Of a DNA stretch of 64,000 nt, positions 1 through 10,690 are shown piece by piece. The notes beneath the pieces were generated by a model, which saw nothing but the letters and a program-made list of their open reading frames with translations, was not told where the DNA came from and searched no databases. The translations under genes and the position numbers were made by a program. This DNA comes from Nectonema munidae. Its lineage: Eukaryota > Nematomorpha > Nectonematoida > Nectonematidae. Position 1 is the first letter of the stretch; each line of letters starts with the position of its first letter. The stretch covers positions 124,001 through 188,000 of the forward strand of contig JAUIRK010000677.1 in assembly GCA_030549495.1 (NCBI GenBank), written 5' to 3'.

Positions 1-141
1 ATAGAATTGAAAAGATTTTTGAAAGAAAAAAACCTCATAAAGTCTCTAGAAATCATTGAGAAAATAATAGAAGCTATTCAAGCAAAAATTATTGAAAGCC
101 AAAGAACAAGACAGACATTAATAACAAAATTTTTCAATTAA
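1..141 (+). pseudogene. C-terminal end of a pogo/Tigger-type transposase (cut by window start)
   Basis: The window opens inside an open frame that encodes about 46 residues and stops at 139-141. The peptide is rich in Leu, Ile and Lys and ends RQTLITKFFN. A basic helical tail ending in a motif like Q-x-x-I-x-x-FF is typical of Tigger/CENPB-related transposases of the pogo group, which cut and paste at TA sites. Only this tail is visible, so the DNA-binding and DDE parts cannot be judged. Terminal sequence of the same kind follows at 222-297, which supports the call. A chance open frame is the main alternative. Confidence 0.55.
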
Positions 142-221
142 TAAAGTAGATTTACACTTTAAATTTTTTCAGTAGTGTACTTACAATTGTTTTTACTACA
201 AACTTTCAATCACTCTCTCTA

Positions 222-297
222 ATAAGGGCATCTCTATATTAAGACCACTTTTTATCAGTCCTGAAGGTGGTCGCTTTACTGAGAGTTATATGAATCA
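222..297. mobile_element. pogo/Tigger-like right terminus
   Basis: The segment carries an imperfect inverted pair, AAGACCAC at about 251 and GTGGTCGCTT at about 267, followed by a short CTGAGAG block. Repeated 'GTGGTCGCTTA' pairs near the ends are common in pogo/Tigger elements. Its position just downstream of the transposase tail at 1-141 fits the right end of that element. The exact end and TA duplication cannot be fixed because the left end is outside the window. The 300 bases that follow hold no gene I can see. Confidence 0.4.
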
Positions 298-602
298 ATT
301 TTATAGTATAATGATGAGTATCAAAATTAATATTCGTACCTAATTGGAAATTTTGATACTGAAAATATTTGTTTTATTATAGATTCCAAATAAAATCTAA
401 ACTTCAAAGAGGAATAAATTCATTTGTGAAACTAAAAATTTGAATATAGTTTTTGAAGAATAGCATGAAAACAAATCGTTCAAAAATCAGTTCAATATAT
501 CTGACCGCAAAAACATATCACGATTTTAAAAAAGTCACAAATTAATCAAAAATGTTAAAAAAAACTTTTTATAACTACTTAATAAAGAGTTAATTTTTTC
601 AG

Positions 603-1046
603 TTGTGCTGTCATATGTCAATCAATTTTTTGACAAGATTTGATTGATTTTAAAAAAATAAACGTGACCATCGTGTTTAGCACACTTGAAAATGGGTATA
701 TAATGTATAAAAAACTTTGTATACCCATTTAATCTAAAAGTTTATTTTTTGCACACTTGAAAATGGGTATATATGTGTAAAAAAACTTTGTATAAACATT
801 TAAACTAAAAGTTTCTATTTTTAGTTGAGCTGTCATATATCAATCAATTTTTTGAAAGATTTGGTTGATTTAAAAAAAAAATAAACGTGACCATCGTCTT
901 CAGCACACTTGAAAATGGGTATATATGTGTAGAAAAACTTTGTATAACCATTTAAACTAAAAGTTTCTTTTTTTAGGTGAGCTGTCAAATATCAATCAAT
1001 TTTTGACAAGTTTGATTGATTTTTATAAAAAATAAATGTTACGATC
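603..1046. repeat. two-module repeat array, order A-B-B-A-B-A
   Basis: Module A (about 68 bp) occurs at about 606-675, 828-896 and 981-1045. It contains CTGTCATAT, then AATCAATTTTTTGAC and an opposed TTGATTGATT, so it can fold on itself, and ends AAACGTGACCATCGT in the first two copies. Module B (about 70 bp) begins GCACACTTGAAAATGGGTAT and occurs at about 680, 751 and 903. Copies differ at a few per cent of bases. No coding capacity. It could be a local satellite or the subterminal repeats of an unrecognised transposon. Confidence 0.75.
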
Positions 1047-1108
1047 AGATTCCAAATCAATCATTTAGTAGGTTCACGCCAAAAATTTGCAATCATTCAA
1101 GAAAAACC

Positions 1109-1110
<2 letters not shown>

Positions 1111-1139
<29 letters not shown>

Positions 1140-1171
1140 AGGTATGCTAAAATAGCCCCCCCCCCCCCCCC
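1111..1171. repeat. G29 run facing a C16 run
   Basis: Twenty-nine G at 1111-1139 are followed by a 16-base spacer and sixteen C at 1156-1171. The two runs could pair as a hairpin. After the C run comes CTGTCACTTAGG, which may belong to the left end of the piggyBac element, since piggyBac ends start with CCC. Run lengths are likely unreliable in any assembly. Confidence 0.8.
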
Positions 1172-1254
1172 TGTCACTTAGGAAATGAAAATAGGCCGTC
1201 ACTAATAGGGTTAAGAAACGATCTTTCTTTGCTTTTAACTTTATTCTAATATTT

Positions 1255-2834
1255 ATGCTTTGTATGGAAGCAAGTGAATATATCCCACTTGAAGAAGCGA
1301 TTGAAGATGTTTTGGGTAATGAAAGTAATGCTGATAACGAATCTGAAAATGAAAATCTTGTTTTAGCTTCAGATAATCTTTCAAGCGATGTTGTAGGAAA
1401 ACTTGAGGTTCAACGAAAAGAAGGTGTTTCCAATCAAACTCAAAATCATAGAAAGCGAAAAAAGCCTCTAGAAGATGCTTCTATTTGGAAAAAATCTAGC
1501 AAGTTAGTTCCTCTTGACATCATTGATTTTTCATTTCTTGAAGAAACAAGGGCATATCTAATGAATATCGAACCATATGAAATTTTCGAACTTTTCTTTA
1601 GTGAAAAAATTAAAGAATTCATTGTCGAAAAATCAAATCGGTATGCAGGTCAAAAAAACTTTTTTCTTGCTATGAATGAAAACGAGTTAGAAAAGTTTGT
1701 TGGGATTCTCATTTTATCCGGCTATAACGGTCGCCCACGTGAAGATTTATATTGGAGTAAAGATGATGATGTTGCTTGTTCCTTGGTTAGTAGACAAATG
1801 TCTAGAAATCGTTTTAAAGAAATTAAATCCTTTATACACTTCTGTGATAACGATACTTTGCAAGAGGGCAATAAATTAGCAAAAATTCTACCTCTTCAAG
1901 ATCTCGTCAATGAATCTTTACAACAATTTGGCATATTTAGTAGTGATTTGTCTCTTGATGTGCAAATGGTCCCATATTTTGAGCGTCATTCATCGAAATA
2001 AGCCAATAAGATTTGGATATAAATATTGGGTTTTGGCATCTTTTAAAGGTTATCCATTCAAATACAAAACATATTGTGGAAAAGATTCAGATAGTATGGA
2101 TACTGGCCCTTTGGGTACTCGTTTGTACTAAACTTACTCCAAGTTGTCGGCAATCCTCGAAAACATCACATTTTTTTCGACAACTTTTTACATCTTACAA
2201 TCTTAAAATTCTTCGCGATAAAGGCTTCAATGCCACAGGCACTATAAGGGAAAACAGAATGAACAGATGAGAAGATACAGATGGAAATGTTCTAATAGTT
2301 AGATAGCAAGACAATAAAGTTATCCATATTGCTTCAAACACGAGAGCAAGCGTTTATCCTCTTAGGCAGGCTAAAAGATATAGCAAATCCGCCAAGAAGT
2401 ATATAAACATACCTCAACCTTCCTGTTTTGCACTTTATAATGAAGGAATGGAGGAGTAGATTTGTTATAGCGTATGTGTCATATATATCGAGCAAACATT
2501 GCTGGCAAAAAGTGGTACTGGACACTTTTCATAAATTGTCTCAGTATTTTAAATGTTGCTTCTTGGAAGTTGCATCTAGAGCTGAAATCTGAACCAAAGT
2601 TAGATTTTTTAGCATTCACTAGAGAAATTGTGAAAGGACTTCTTGCCGGAAGCAGTTTGGAAAAGCCTGGACGCAGCGGGAAAAGAATTTTTAATCTCAA
2701 AAGTGGACTCATCATCCTATACCAGCCGAATCGCAAGGTAGGTTTGTTTTTGCAAAACCAACACAGTAAAACAGTGTGCAGAATGTAAAGTAAGGTCCCA
2801 TCCAAATTGTTTTTTGTTTTATCATAAAAAATAA
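1255..2834 (+). pseudogene. piggyBac (PGBD3-like) transposase, broken
   Basis: The first 248 codons (1255-2001) give an acidic N-terminal region, a basic patch (HRKRKKP) and the start of the catalytic domain, with MSRNRFKEIKSFIHFCDND and MVPYFERHSSK, both typical of PGBD3-like transposases. Homology continues in other frames: NKPIRFGYKYWVLASFKGYP (about 2005-2065), GPLGTR, CR-rich and RDKGFNATGTIREN blocks (2100-2260), SVYPLRQAKRYSKSAKK and PSCFALYNEGM (about 2350-2450), the KKWYWTLF block (about 2510), and a C-terminal Cys-rich finger CAECKVRSHPNCFLFYHKK ending at 2834. At least five frame changes or stops separate these parts, so it is inactive. The usual length is near 550-600 residues, and nearly all of it is represented. 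TTAA-flanked ends were not found. Confidence 0.88.
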
Positions 2835-2910
2835 AAGTTTCTAATCACTTTTTTAGCATAAATTTTGAACAATATTTAGTATACCACTTTTGGCCAATGT
2901 TCCTCTAGAG
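2835..2910. other. short spacer before hAT insertion; left arm of a palindrome
   Basis: Non-coding. GGCCAATGTTCCTCTA at 2892-2907 is matched exactly in reverse at 5527-5542, and 2897-2910 is matched in reverse at 5181-5194, beyond the hAT element. The hAT therefore split a palindromic sequence. This may be the end of the piggyBac copy or a separate small element. Confidence 0.6.
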
Positions 2911-5173
2911 CAGGGGTTCCCAACCTGTGCTACGCGTACCCCTGGTGGTATGCGAAAGCCCTCCAAGTGGTACACGATATGTTTTTCAAAAATTCAAAAA
3001 AAGTACTTGTTTTCACAGAAATTCCCACACAGAGAAATGTAGTGTAATGTGAATTTGGCTAAAGTTCATTTTCCCTTATTTCCTCAACTGTAATACATGT
3101 GCATATGTGCATATGCGTATAATGTAGCATGCACACACATTCTGTTGACTTAGTAGGTACATTCCTGTGATTAATTAACTTACCATCTTCGTGATTGTTT
3201 ATTTTTATCAATTATTAATATGTAAATTATTATATATATTCAATATATTAAAAAGAAACTTTTAGTTTTATTTCAGATTATTATAGCTTCAAATCAATAT
3301 GCCCAAACGGCAGTATAGCGATCAATATATTAATTTTGGTTATATCTATTGAAGAATCTGTGCCACGGTGTGTGATGTGTATCAAGACATTATCAAATGC
3401 ATGAATGAAGCCTTTTACAACGCCATCTCCAAACTAATCATCCAGACTAGAAAGACCGCGATCCTAATTATTATTTTAAGCGGCTTGAGAAAAATGGGGA
3501 AGTAATATGAGCAGTCGGTTGGTGTTGTGACAGCCTCCTGTAAAATTGCACTTTTTTGGAGAAGAAATTCTCCACTTTTGTCCATCCACAAGAAATGGTG
3601 AAGCTTGGCATCGTTGATGAAGCAGTGTCAAATAAAACGATACAGAGGTGTATTACAGAAATGTCGACTGTTATTAATAAGAACCAGTCATTACGGAAGT
3701 ACAGGGCTCAAACTATGGATTTGCAATACAACTGGACGAATCAACTGACGTGTCAAACTGCGCACAGCTTTTGGTATATGTGCGTTATGCTACTAAGGAT
3801 GCAATTGGAAGTGAATTACTCTTGATCAATAAAATGACAACTACAACAAAAGGAGAAGACGTGTTCGAGCTTATGATAACTTTTTCAAAGAAAATGGTCT
3901 CCAATGGACCAAGCAGGTCGGTTGCACAACTGACGGCGCTCCTGTTATGCTTGGGAGAAAACCTGGGTTCCAAGCTCGGGTGTAAGCAGTATCTCCATCT
4001 GTTACTTCTGTTCACTGTTTCATAAAGCGATTTGCTCTCTCTGCTGAAGTTCTACCTCTCGATATGAAGACAAGCTTGAAACTGGTGGTTAAAATGGTAA
4101 ACTACATTATGACATCTGCCCTAAATATTCGTCTCTTCAATGTCATTTGTGAGGATATTGGATCAGAATACACTTCTTTGCTTTTCATAAGGAAGTGAGG
4201 TGTCTGTCTCGAGGGAATACCACTATGCTCCTTTTTGTGCTGTGATTTCCAAACAAAAGATCACGAAGTTCTAGAGATCCTTGAAGATGCAAATTTCATT
4301 CTTTACCTTACCTACCTGTCAGATATTTTTGGAGTCATCTATCATTTCAATTGTTCTCTTCAGGGCGCTGAGAATAACATCAGTGTTTTCTCAATCAAAT
4401 TAACTGCATTTACTAGAAAGCTCGATTTCTGGATTGAGAACAGACCGTTTGGAATGTATGAGAATGTGGCGTCACTTAGGGAGGGGGAGCTTAGTATTGC
4501 ATTTGGTCAAGAGATCACCAAAGATCTCCTTCTGTTGAAAGATGAAATAAGGCAGTACTTCTTCAATGATCGTGATGCACAAACATGCATTTACATTCGG
4601 AATCCATTCACTACTATTAACACTGGTGATCTCACAGTGGGAACTGGTGAACAAGAACTTATCGATTTGCAGTGCGAGAAGGTGAAAATCATAAATTGGC
4701 CAACTTCTGGTTAAATGTAAGTCCCACTAGTGAAAAACAATTCCTCAGCTTCTCATATTTCCAACGACATGGGAATGCGAACAAGAGTTTTCTACCTTTC
4801 TTACAATCAAGTCGAAGACAAGAAATCGTTTCGTAGACCCAGAACACAATTTCCGATGCTGTGTGAGCATAATATCTCCACGGCTTGCAAAACTAGTAGA
4901 AGAAAAGCAACTCCAGCCATCGCATTGAATTGGTCGATAAGTTAAATATTTTGCTTGTGTATGGTTATGCACATGAGCAAATAAATTAAGTTAAGTTTTG
5001 TATATTTTTAATTGCGGATTCGTTTACTTGTATTATATTTGTATGCTATTGTGTCTACTAAGCTTTTAGCATAGTTCTTTAAGGTCAAAAACGAATCATT
5101 AAAGTTAGGTGGCACGCAGCTAGAGGATAAGTCCATAAGTGGTACACAGCAACAAAAAGATTGGGAAACCCTG
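2911..5173 (+). mobile_element. hAT DNA transposon with terminal repeats and 8-bp target duplication
   Basis: The left end CAGGGGTTCCCAACCTG at 2911 pairs with the right end ...GGGAAACCCTG at 5173 (terminal inverted repeat of about 15 bp with one or two differences). The flanks are CTCTAGAG (2903-2910) and CTCTAGAC (5174-5181), an 8-bp duplication with one change that fits the hAT pattern nTnnnnAn. Both ends also carry 'GTGGTACACG/GTGGTACACAG' subterminal sequence, common in this group. The body is 2263 bp and codes for the broken transposase at 3299-4945. Confidence 0.9.
3299..4945 (+). pseudogene. hAT transposase (BED-finger, ZBED5/SCAND3-like), broken
   Basis: The start MPKRQYSDQYINFGY at 3299 is the typical opening of this hAT family and leads into a degraded BED zinc finger (CVMCIKTLSN region, about 3365-3410). 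A CISLQLDES-like block is degraded; then come RYATKDAIGSELLLIN and TTTKGEDVFELM (about 3780-3880), a damaged DGAPVMLGRK block (about 3935), LSAEVLPLDMKTSLKLVVKM (about 4040-4095), and a long helical segment at 4235-4714. The C-terminal dimerisation region is traced by RNRFVDPEHNFRCC and PRLAKLVEEKQLQPSH in frames near 4820-4925. Several frame changes and stops make it inactive. The protein would catalyse cut-and-paste transposition with an RNase-H-fold catalytic core. Confidence 0.85.
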
Positions 5174-5181
5174 CTCTAGAC

Positions 5182-6019
5182 TCTAGAGGAACATCATCTT
5201 ATAACATGTTTTACATTCAAATTTTAGGATCCTTTTTGTTTAAATACGTATTTTTAAGTTAAACCATATTTTTCCTGAAAGCTATACTTATTAAAACTAA
5301 TATTTCAGTAAAAAAATATTAAATATTATCTATAAACTTTTAGGTCTAAAAAACTTGGATTTGTATAAACTTCAAATACCTATGTGACCTAGAAATTTAA
5401 GTAGTATAGAAATTTTTTGAGTTTTTTAGAGTTTTATACATTCTATTTTACGAATATATCATTTTCATTCCGAACTTTTTTTAAAAAATTAATATATCTT
5501 TAACTTAAAAAATTGTTCCTGTAGAGTAGAGGAACATTGGCCTTGAATGGGAATGTCATTGATGAATTTAACATCAATTTTTCTCTTTTAAATCAACCTA
5601 TGTCATTTAATATTTCTCATATTTTATCATAATAAATAATTTTATAAAAATTTAATAAAAATTTTTAAATGCAAAACTTTTTAAAATGACTTAAATGCTC
5701 TTTGCTAACAATGCGTGCAAATTCTACACTGGAAAGAGATACCGAAAATTTTATAGTTCCATTTAAAGAAAAAACCAGTTGAGAATATCACAAGAGTGTA
5801 TATTAAGATGGGCAATGAGACGAGTGAAGGAAGAAAAAAAAGTTATGAGGAAGAAAGTGATGAGTTGTGAGTAGAGCAACGCAAGACCCACGACAAACTT
5901 CTGCTATAATGAGAGAAAGTGATGAGGAAAATTACAGCAACGCAAGATTCACGACAAATGTGTGTAGAAAAGCCGGGATCCCAAGAATATAAAATGTATC
6001 ATTCTTCTCCATAATCATC
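5182..6019. other. non-coding spacer
   Basis: AT-rich, no supported gene. It includes the right arm of the palindrome (5527-5542) and an imperfect direct duplication with CAACGCAAGA-CACGACAAA at about 5877 and 5938. Confidence 0.6.
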
Positions 6020-7773
6020 TAGGGCGAATAAAGTCAATAAAGTCAATAAATAAAAATATTACACAAAAAGCGTTTCACTAAGGTTTTTAAAGTTTTTGAC
6101 TACAAAAAAGCAAAAAAAAAAATTTTTTAAGGTCAATAAAGTCAATTTTTTTTTGTAAAAGTCAATTTTTTAAATTTTTGTGTAGGAAAGATAAACATTG
6201 TAGAACAAAAGAAATGTAATGAAAAAAACTAATTTATTAAGAAAAAGTGTTTTAAAATTTTATTTTTTGAAATTTTTTCAATTGATTTCATTTTATCTTT
6301 TTTGTTATGTCAGTATCATCGGTCCCACTAAAATGAGTAAATAATTTTATCCTATCTTAACGTTGTAATGGCGGAAAATGGAGAATTGAGTAAATTATTT
6401 GAAAAAAATGGCAGATTTTTCAGTATGTTCCACTAATCAAAAACGAAAGTATTTAGAAACATGAGACAAAATATTTTCAAAAAAAATTGTTAAATGCTTC
6501 TTAGAAGCAAATATTCCATTGCACAAACTTTCGCATCCTTCAATAAAAAGTCTTTTTATGGACCTTGGGCACTCACTTCCTTCTGTTTCTACCAGCCGCA
6601 GCATAGTTTCTGATCTATCTTTTGAACTAATGAATAAAATAAAAGACAAAATTGGAAATAAGGAAGTTTTTCTTATTGTCGATGAAAGCATTGTTAAAGA
6701 TGTAAGTTATGTTGATGTTTTAATTATCATTGCTGATCAACCTGGGAAATCTTGGCTAGTTACTTGTAGACCATTGGATGAAAATATTAATTCCAAGAAA
6801 TTGTTTGAAATTGTAGATGATGTCTTGAAAAATTTTCAAGTATCAAAAAATCATTTTCTCCTCCTTCTGACAGATGCTGCGAGCTACAATATCGTGACGG
6901 GTGATGTACTGAAACACATTTACCCTAATCTTTTTCACGTCACATGCACCGCCCATCTACTTCACAATTGCGCAATGCGAGTCAAATCTTTTTTAAAGAA
7001 GTTGACGAGCTAATAAGCACTCTGAAAATGGCAACGATTAAAAATAAAAGCAGAAGAGCTCTTTTCAAAACAATAGGATATCCTCCAGCGCCAATAGTAA
7101 CCAGATGGGCAAGTTGGCTTAATGCAGCTGATTATTACTGCAACAACTTAACTCTTGTGAGGAAAATTGTGAGCGAATTTGAAGATGAGGATGGGATTTT
7201 GGTCAAAAGGGCTAAAAAGAGTTCTGAAAATGATGACCTTTTTGCTCAGTTAATAAAAATTAAACAAAATGATGTGAAGCTTGCTGGAATCATAGAAAAA
7301 ATTGAATCGACGTCTTTTACAGTACAAAATGCCTATGATGTTATTAAGTCCTTATCATTTGACAAAGATGATTGCAAAATTCGACCTTATCTGGACAAAA
7401 GAATAGAAAAGAATGACTTGAAAAAAATTGTAGAAATGAGTAACCGAGAAATATCTCCAAGCATATACTTGAAGCTGCAGAACTGTCCTGCAACAACATG
7501 CTCTGTGGAAAGATCTTTTTCAATGCTGAAAAAACTGCTGGCTAAAGATCGTAATTTTTTACCTCAAAATGTTATTAATTATTTTTTATTTTACTTTAAT
7601 TCTTCAGACTATTAATTTTATCTTGCATAATAAAGTTTTTTTCAAAGCATCAACTATTTTTATTAAAAATCAAAAGTAAAAATTTTAGGTCAATTTTTTC
7701 TCTCAAAAGGTCAATTTTTTTTTTCTAAAAGTCAATTTTTTCATAATTTATAGGTCAATTTCTGTTTGCCCTA
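6020..7773 (+). mobile_element. second hAT DNA transposon
   Basis: The left end TAGGGCGAATAAAGTCAA at 6020 and the right end TTTGCCCTA at 7773 form a short terminal inverted repeat (TAGGGC[G/A]AA) that fits the hAT start rule YARNG. 'GTCAATTTTTT' motifs recur near both ends (6137, 6161, 7691, 7709, 7730). Flanks TAATCATC (6012-6019) and AATTCATC (7774-7781) agree at 6 of 8 bases, a plausible decayed target duplication. The element is 1754 bp and holds the transposase at 6369-7615. Confidence 0.75.
6369..7615 (+). pseudogene. hAT-superfamily transposase, lightly broken
   Basis: From MAENGELSKLFEKNGRFF at 6369 the reading passes through a stop and a slip in an A-run near 6480 into a long frame (to 7013) with EANIPLHKLSHPSIKSLF, the first catalytic Asp in VFLIVDESIV (about 6675), and LLLTDAASYN followed by HVTCTAHLLHNCAMRVKSF (about 6870-6990). 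The latter two are the hAT motifs around the second Asp and the C-x-x-H. A frame change near 6985 leads to the second long frame (6944-7615). This gives RRALFKTIGYPPAPIVTRWAS, with the conserved R-W block, and the C-terminal dimerisation motif CSVERSFSMLKKLLAKDRN (about 7500-7555). Few breaks (about three or four) suggest a fairly recent death. Confidence 0.85.
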
Positions 7774-8358
7774 AATTCATCATTCTCCGTTTACCATTGA
7801 GAGAGAGAGAGAGGCACGCTTGTTAAGATTGCTGCAATTGTTCTAGAACCCAAATAAAGAAAGCTGCCCAAAGACTTGGTTTCCAGATAAGCAATCTTTG
7901 CTTGTTCCCATCTGTATTTATGTCTATATCCTGTTGTGTTCCATAAAGATGGGATAGCACCTAAAATCTATTCTTTATTTGCAGTGTAAAGAAACTCTTC
8001 ATTTTAGGATCTTGTAACTTTCCCCTGCTCTTTCTCCGTTTTTTTACTTCTAGCTTTCCTTAATTTAACTTTGATTACTCCCGCGCTGCTCAAATGATGA
8101 TGATCAATACAACATCTGCCATTAGCTTAATTTTGACATCAATTAGTGATTCTCAGGTTCACCTTTTTGCCGTTGGGTGAATACCAGTTAAATTTATGAA
8201 AAACCTTATGAGGAAATAAAGTACCGCGAATTAGAAGGCAATGTATAGAAGAGAAATTTCCCATTCCTTCTCCGTTTTACTCTACAACCTATCTATGATA
8301 TCAAGGGTTGTCATTTCCAACTTTCCGTCGTGCATTCTTTGATTTAATTTGATACATA
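7774..8358. other. non-coding spacer
   Basis: No gene seen. It contains a short GA run at about 7799-7812 and is otherwise mixed AT-rich sequence. Confidence 0.5.
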
Positions 8359-8404
8359 ACATGACTGTAGAAATAGATGAAAGTTTGTTCACCAAAAGAA
8401 AAAT
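8359..8404 (+). repeat. inverted 46-bp copy of a Merlin transposase segment
   Basis: This encodes VEIDESLFTKRKM on the plus strand. It matches, with one mismatch over about 46 bases, the reverse complement of about 9147-9193 inside the minus-strand Merlin fragment. The two copies face each other about 740 bp apart. The sequence beyond this segment does not continue as transposase. It may mark a fold-back rearrangement or the edge of a second degraded copy. Confidence 0.8.
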
Positions 8405-8984
8405 GTACTTATAGGCTAAATTCCCTAAAAACAGTTTGTTATGAGTGTTTCCATTGTTTGTATTTTTTGTAAGAAATGTTTCATATTTGTATACCTCCAA
8501 AGCATGTATCATTCTATTTAGGTTGAAGTTGTTATACGCATTATAAATTAAATATTTTTGTGCTTTTATACTATAAAATAAGTTCTACAGGAAGGGATTG
8601 AATCTTCGCTTAAACCAAAAATTTGACATGATAGATTGTAGCGGAGAGATGATTGTAAATTTTTTTTCAAAGTTGCACTAGTGCTTATTCAACCTTCGTC
8701 AAATTTCCTATTTCTTTCTCAAGCTATTCATCTCTAAAAATTTGAAGATAAGATGTATACATAATATAAAACTGCCATTTTTCCAACTTTTTATCTTCAA
8801 TTCAAAAATCATTTTGCGTATTTTTACCTTTATTATGCTTTAAGTTTTCGGTACTTTTCTGTTATCCCCCCGCCCCACTTTAAACAATTTTTTAGTGAAT
8901 GATTTACTTTTTTACTGTTTCATCAACATTTCTCTGATTTATATAATATCATTTAGAATTATTTTAGAGTGGGAGATTACTTAT

Positions 8985-9450
8985 CTATTGAGGAACCGAA
9001 TAGCAACTGTTGTGTCTAAGTATTGTATCGGAAGGGTTATAAAGTGTTGTTGCTTTCCTGTCTAGGACAATAAACAAAAAATAATTTTTTGTCTCTCTGC
9101 ACATTCCTCTAAAAACCCATTGTTGAGGAAGTATACGCCCAACATGATTTTTTCTTTTGGTGAACAAACTTTCATCTATTTCTACAGACATGTTGTGTCC
9201 TCCAATCACTCTAGGATTAGTAAGATGTTGAGCACATATTTCTCTCAAATAGTTCCAATCAACTATGGATTCGTGTTTCATTTCTAATTCACGTTCACAA
9301 AATTTTATACTTGACATGTTGTGTGCCCAACAGTATATAAACAATGCTGTTTTCCGAAAAGGTAGAAGAGAGTTTTCTACATGAACGAAATTTACACTGC
9401 CATCTATTTTGTTTTCCAACAGACAGTTTAATTATATGAGCATTTCGGCA
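8985..9450 (-). pseudogene. Merlin/IS1016-type (ISXO2 domain) transposase fragment
   Basis: Read on the minus strand, a degraded Cys-rich start (CRNAHIIKLSV, about 9425-9450) leads into an open frame from 9419. It contains SLLPFRKTALFIYCWAHN, then VEIDESLFTKRKNHVGR with the first catalytic Asp, then PQQWVFRGMCRETKNYFLF and DRKATTLYN. This order matches the ISXO2-like domain of Merlin DNA transposons, which are related to bacterial IS1016/IS1595. The frame stops at 8985, before the remaining catalytic residues expected about 60-100 residues later, so it is truncated. Sequence TTAGAGTGGG occurs at about 8964 and 9641, but a terminal repeat pair is not proven. Confidence 0.82.
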
Positions 9451-10338
9451 TTTTCGTTCTTGATGAAGAATTCCTTTCGATTGGAAAAAAGAAATGCTAG
9501 AATTCTCATCATTACATATTTGACTTAATCATAAAAAATTCATTCTAAAAAACGAATACTAATAATCGTCTGCTAATGAAAATAGAAAATATTCTGTTCT
9601 TTCAATTTTAGAATATATGGTCTGCTTTTTAAAAATTTTTTTAGAGTGGGGGAAGATAGCAGAAAAATAGCAAGTTTTCTCTCTAATCTGCCCAATAAAA
9701 ATGTTTACTTTGACTCATGCATATTATTTTGTTTGTGCGTTCCTAAATTAAATAGAGTAAAAGTTCATTCACCCTAAATAGGTTAATGGTAGTAGTCGTA
9801 ATAAGGCGTTGATTGCAATACACACTATTATTCTGAAATACAGAAAAGCATTCCTAAACAGATATGATGAGTGTGTTGGTTTTAAAAACAAATCAGATGT
9901 TTCAAGAAGATTCAGTTTTTATATATTTGTTCAATCACAAGATCTCGAACTGCTTCTCAAATGATATCATTTAAATCGTCCAAGCTCACCAACTCATCTG
10001 AAAAGTTATTTGATCTTTTCGAGGTAATTGTCGTGCCTGTAACAGAAATATATAATGAAAAAGAAGGTTACTTTATTTTAAAAGCATCTTATTAATTGTT
10101 CAATGTGTATATATAATAGTATTTTGGATGATAGAATGTCACTAACACACATGCAGATTAATTGTTTATGGGCAATTTTAAGTATAGTTTTAGGAGTTAG
10201 TTCTCCTTACTCGCAAAGCACTTGATTACTACTCTTGCTACACTTGATTTCGTCTCTATTCAGTTCAACGCGCAGGCAAATAATATATTCTTTCAATCTC
10301 ACAAAATAGAAGGAGTGGGGTTTGGAGACTTGATCAGC
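9451..10338. other. 3' flank of the POU gene
   Basis: AT-rich, no open frame worth reporting. It lies just downstream of the last POU exon and should hold its 3' untranslated region and poly(A) signal. Reading in the gene's direction, I cannot choose one signal among the many AT-rich candidates. Confidence 0.45.
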
Positions 10339-10690
10339 TCAGGAGTTGGTGCTGTTACTGGAAAACTTCATGCGTTTTTGCTTCTGACGTTGATTGCAAA
10401 ACCAGACTCGCACCACGTTTTTTTTCAGATCCAACTTGGAAGCGATGTGCGAGATCTTTTCTCCCGAAGGCCTTGGATGCAATAGGAAGAAAGATTCGAG
10501 CGACTTCTTTTCGTGCGTCGTGATGGATGTTCGCTTCCTCTTCTTCTCGAGACAGTACTCCTGCTTCACGCTCAGCGCATTGCACTCCATTCTGCGCTGT
10601 GCCATTTCGTTCTCCGCAGCCGACAGCCACGCTTCTAGAATAGGCTTCAGCGCGATCATGTTGTTCAGGCTGAGAGTGAGTGATTCAAAT
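10339..10690 (-). CDS. POU class IV homeobox gene, last exon (end of POU-specific domain, linker, homeodomain)
   Basis: Acceptor GAAACAG precedes 10690. The first base completes an Arg codon (phase 2) and gives RFESLTLSLNNMIALKPILEAW, the end of the POU-specific domain. A linker of about 25 residues follows, with Cys and Gln unlike the usual class IV linker. Then the homeodomain begins at KKRKRTSITTHEKK and carries PRPSGEKI and the recognition helix LKKNVVRVWFCNQRQKQKR. The CNQRQKQKR form and the closing MKFS are diagnostic for class IV (Brn3, acj6, unc-86) against CNRRQKEKR of class III. The protein stops ten residues after the homeodomain, as in vertebrate Brn3. It should act in the nucleus as a DNA-binding regulator, classically of sensory neuron identity. 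Residues TTHEKKSLESFFLLH are more diverged than in typical orthologues. Confidence 0.95.
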
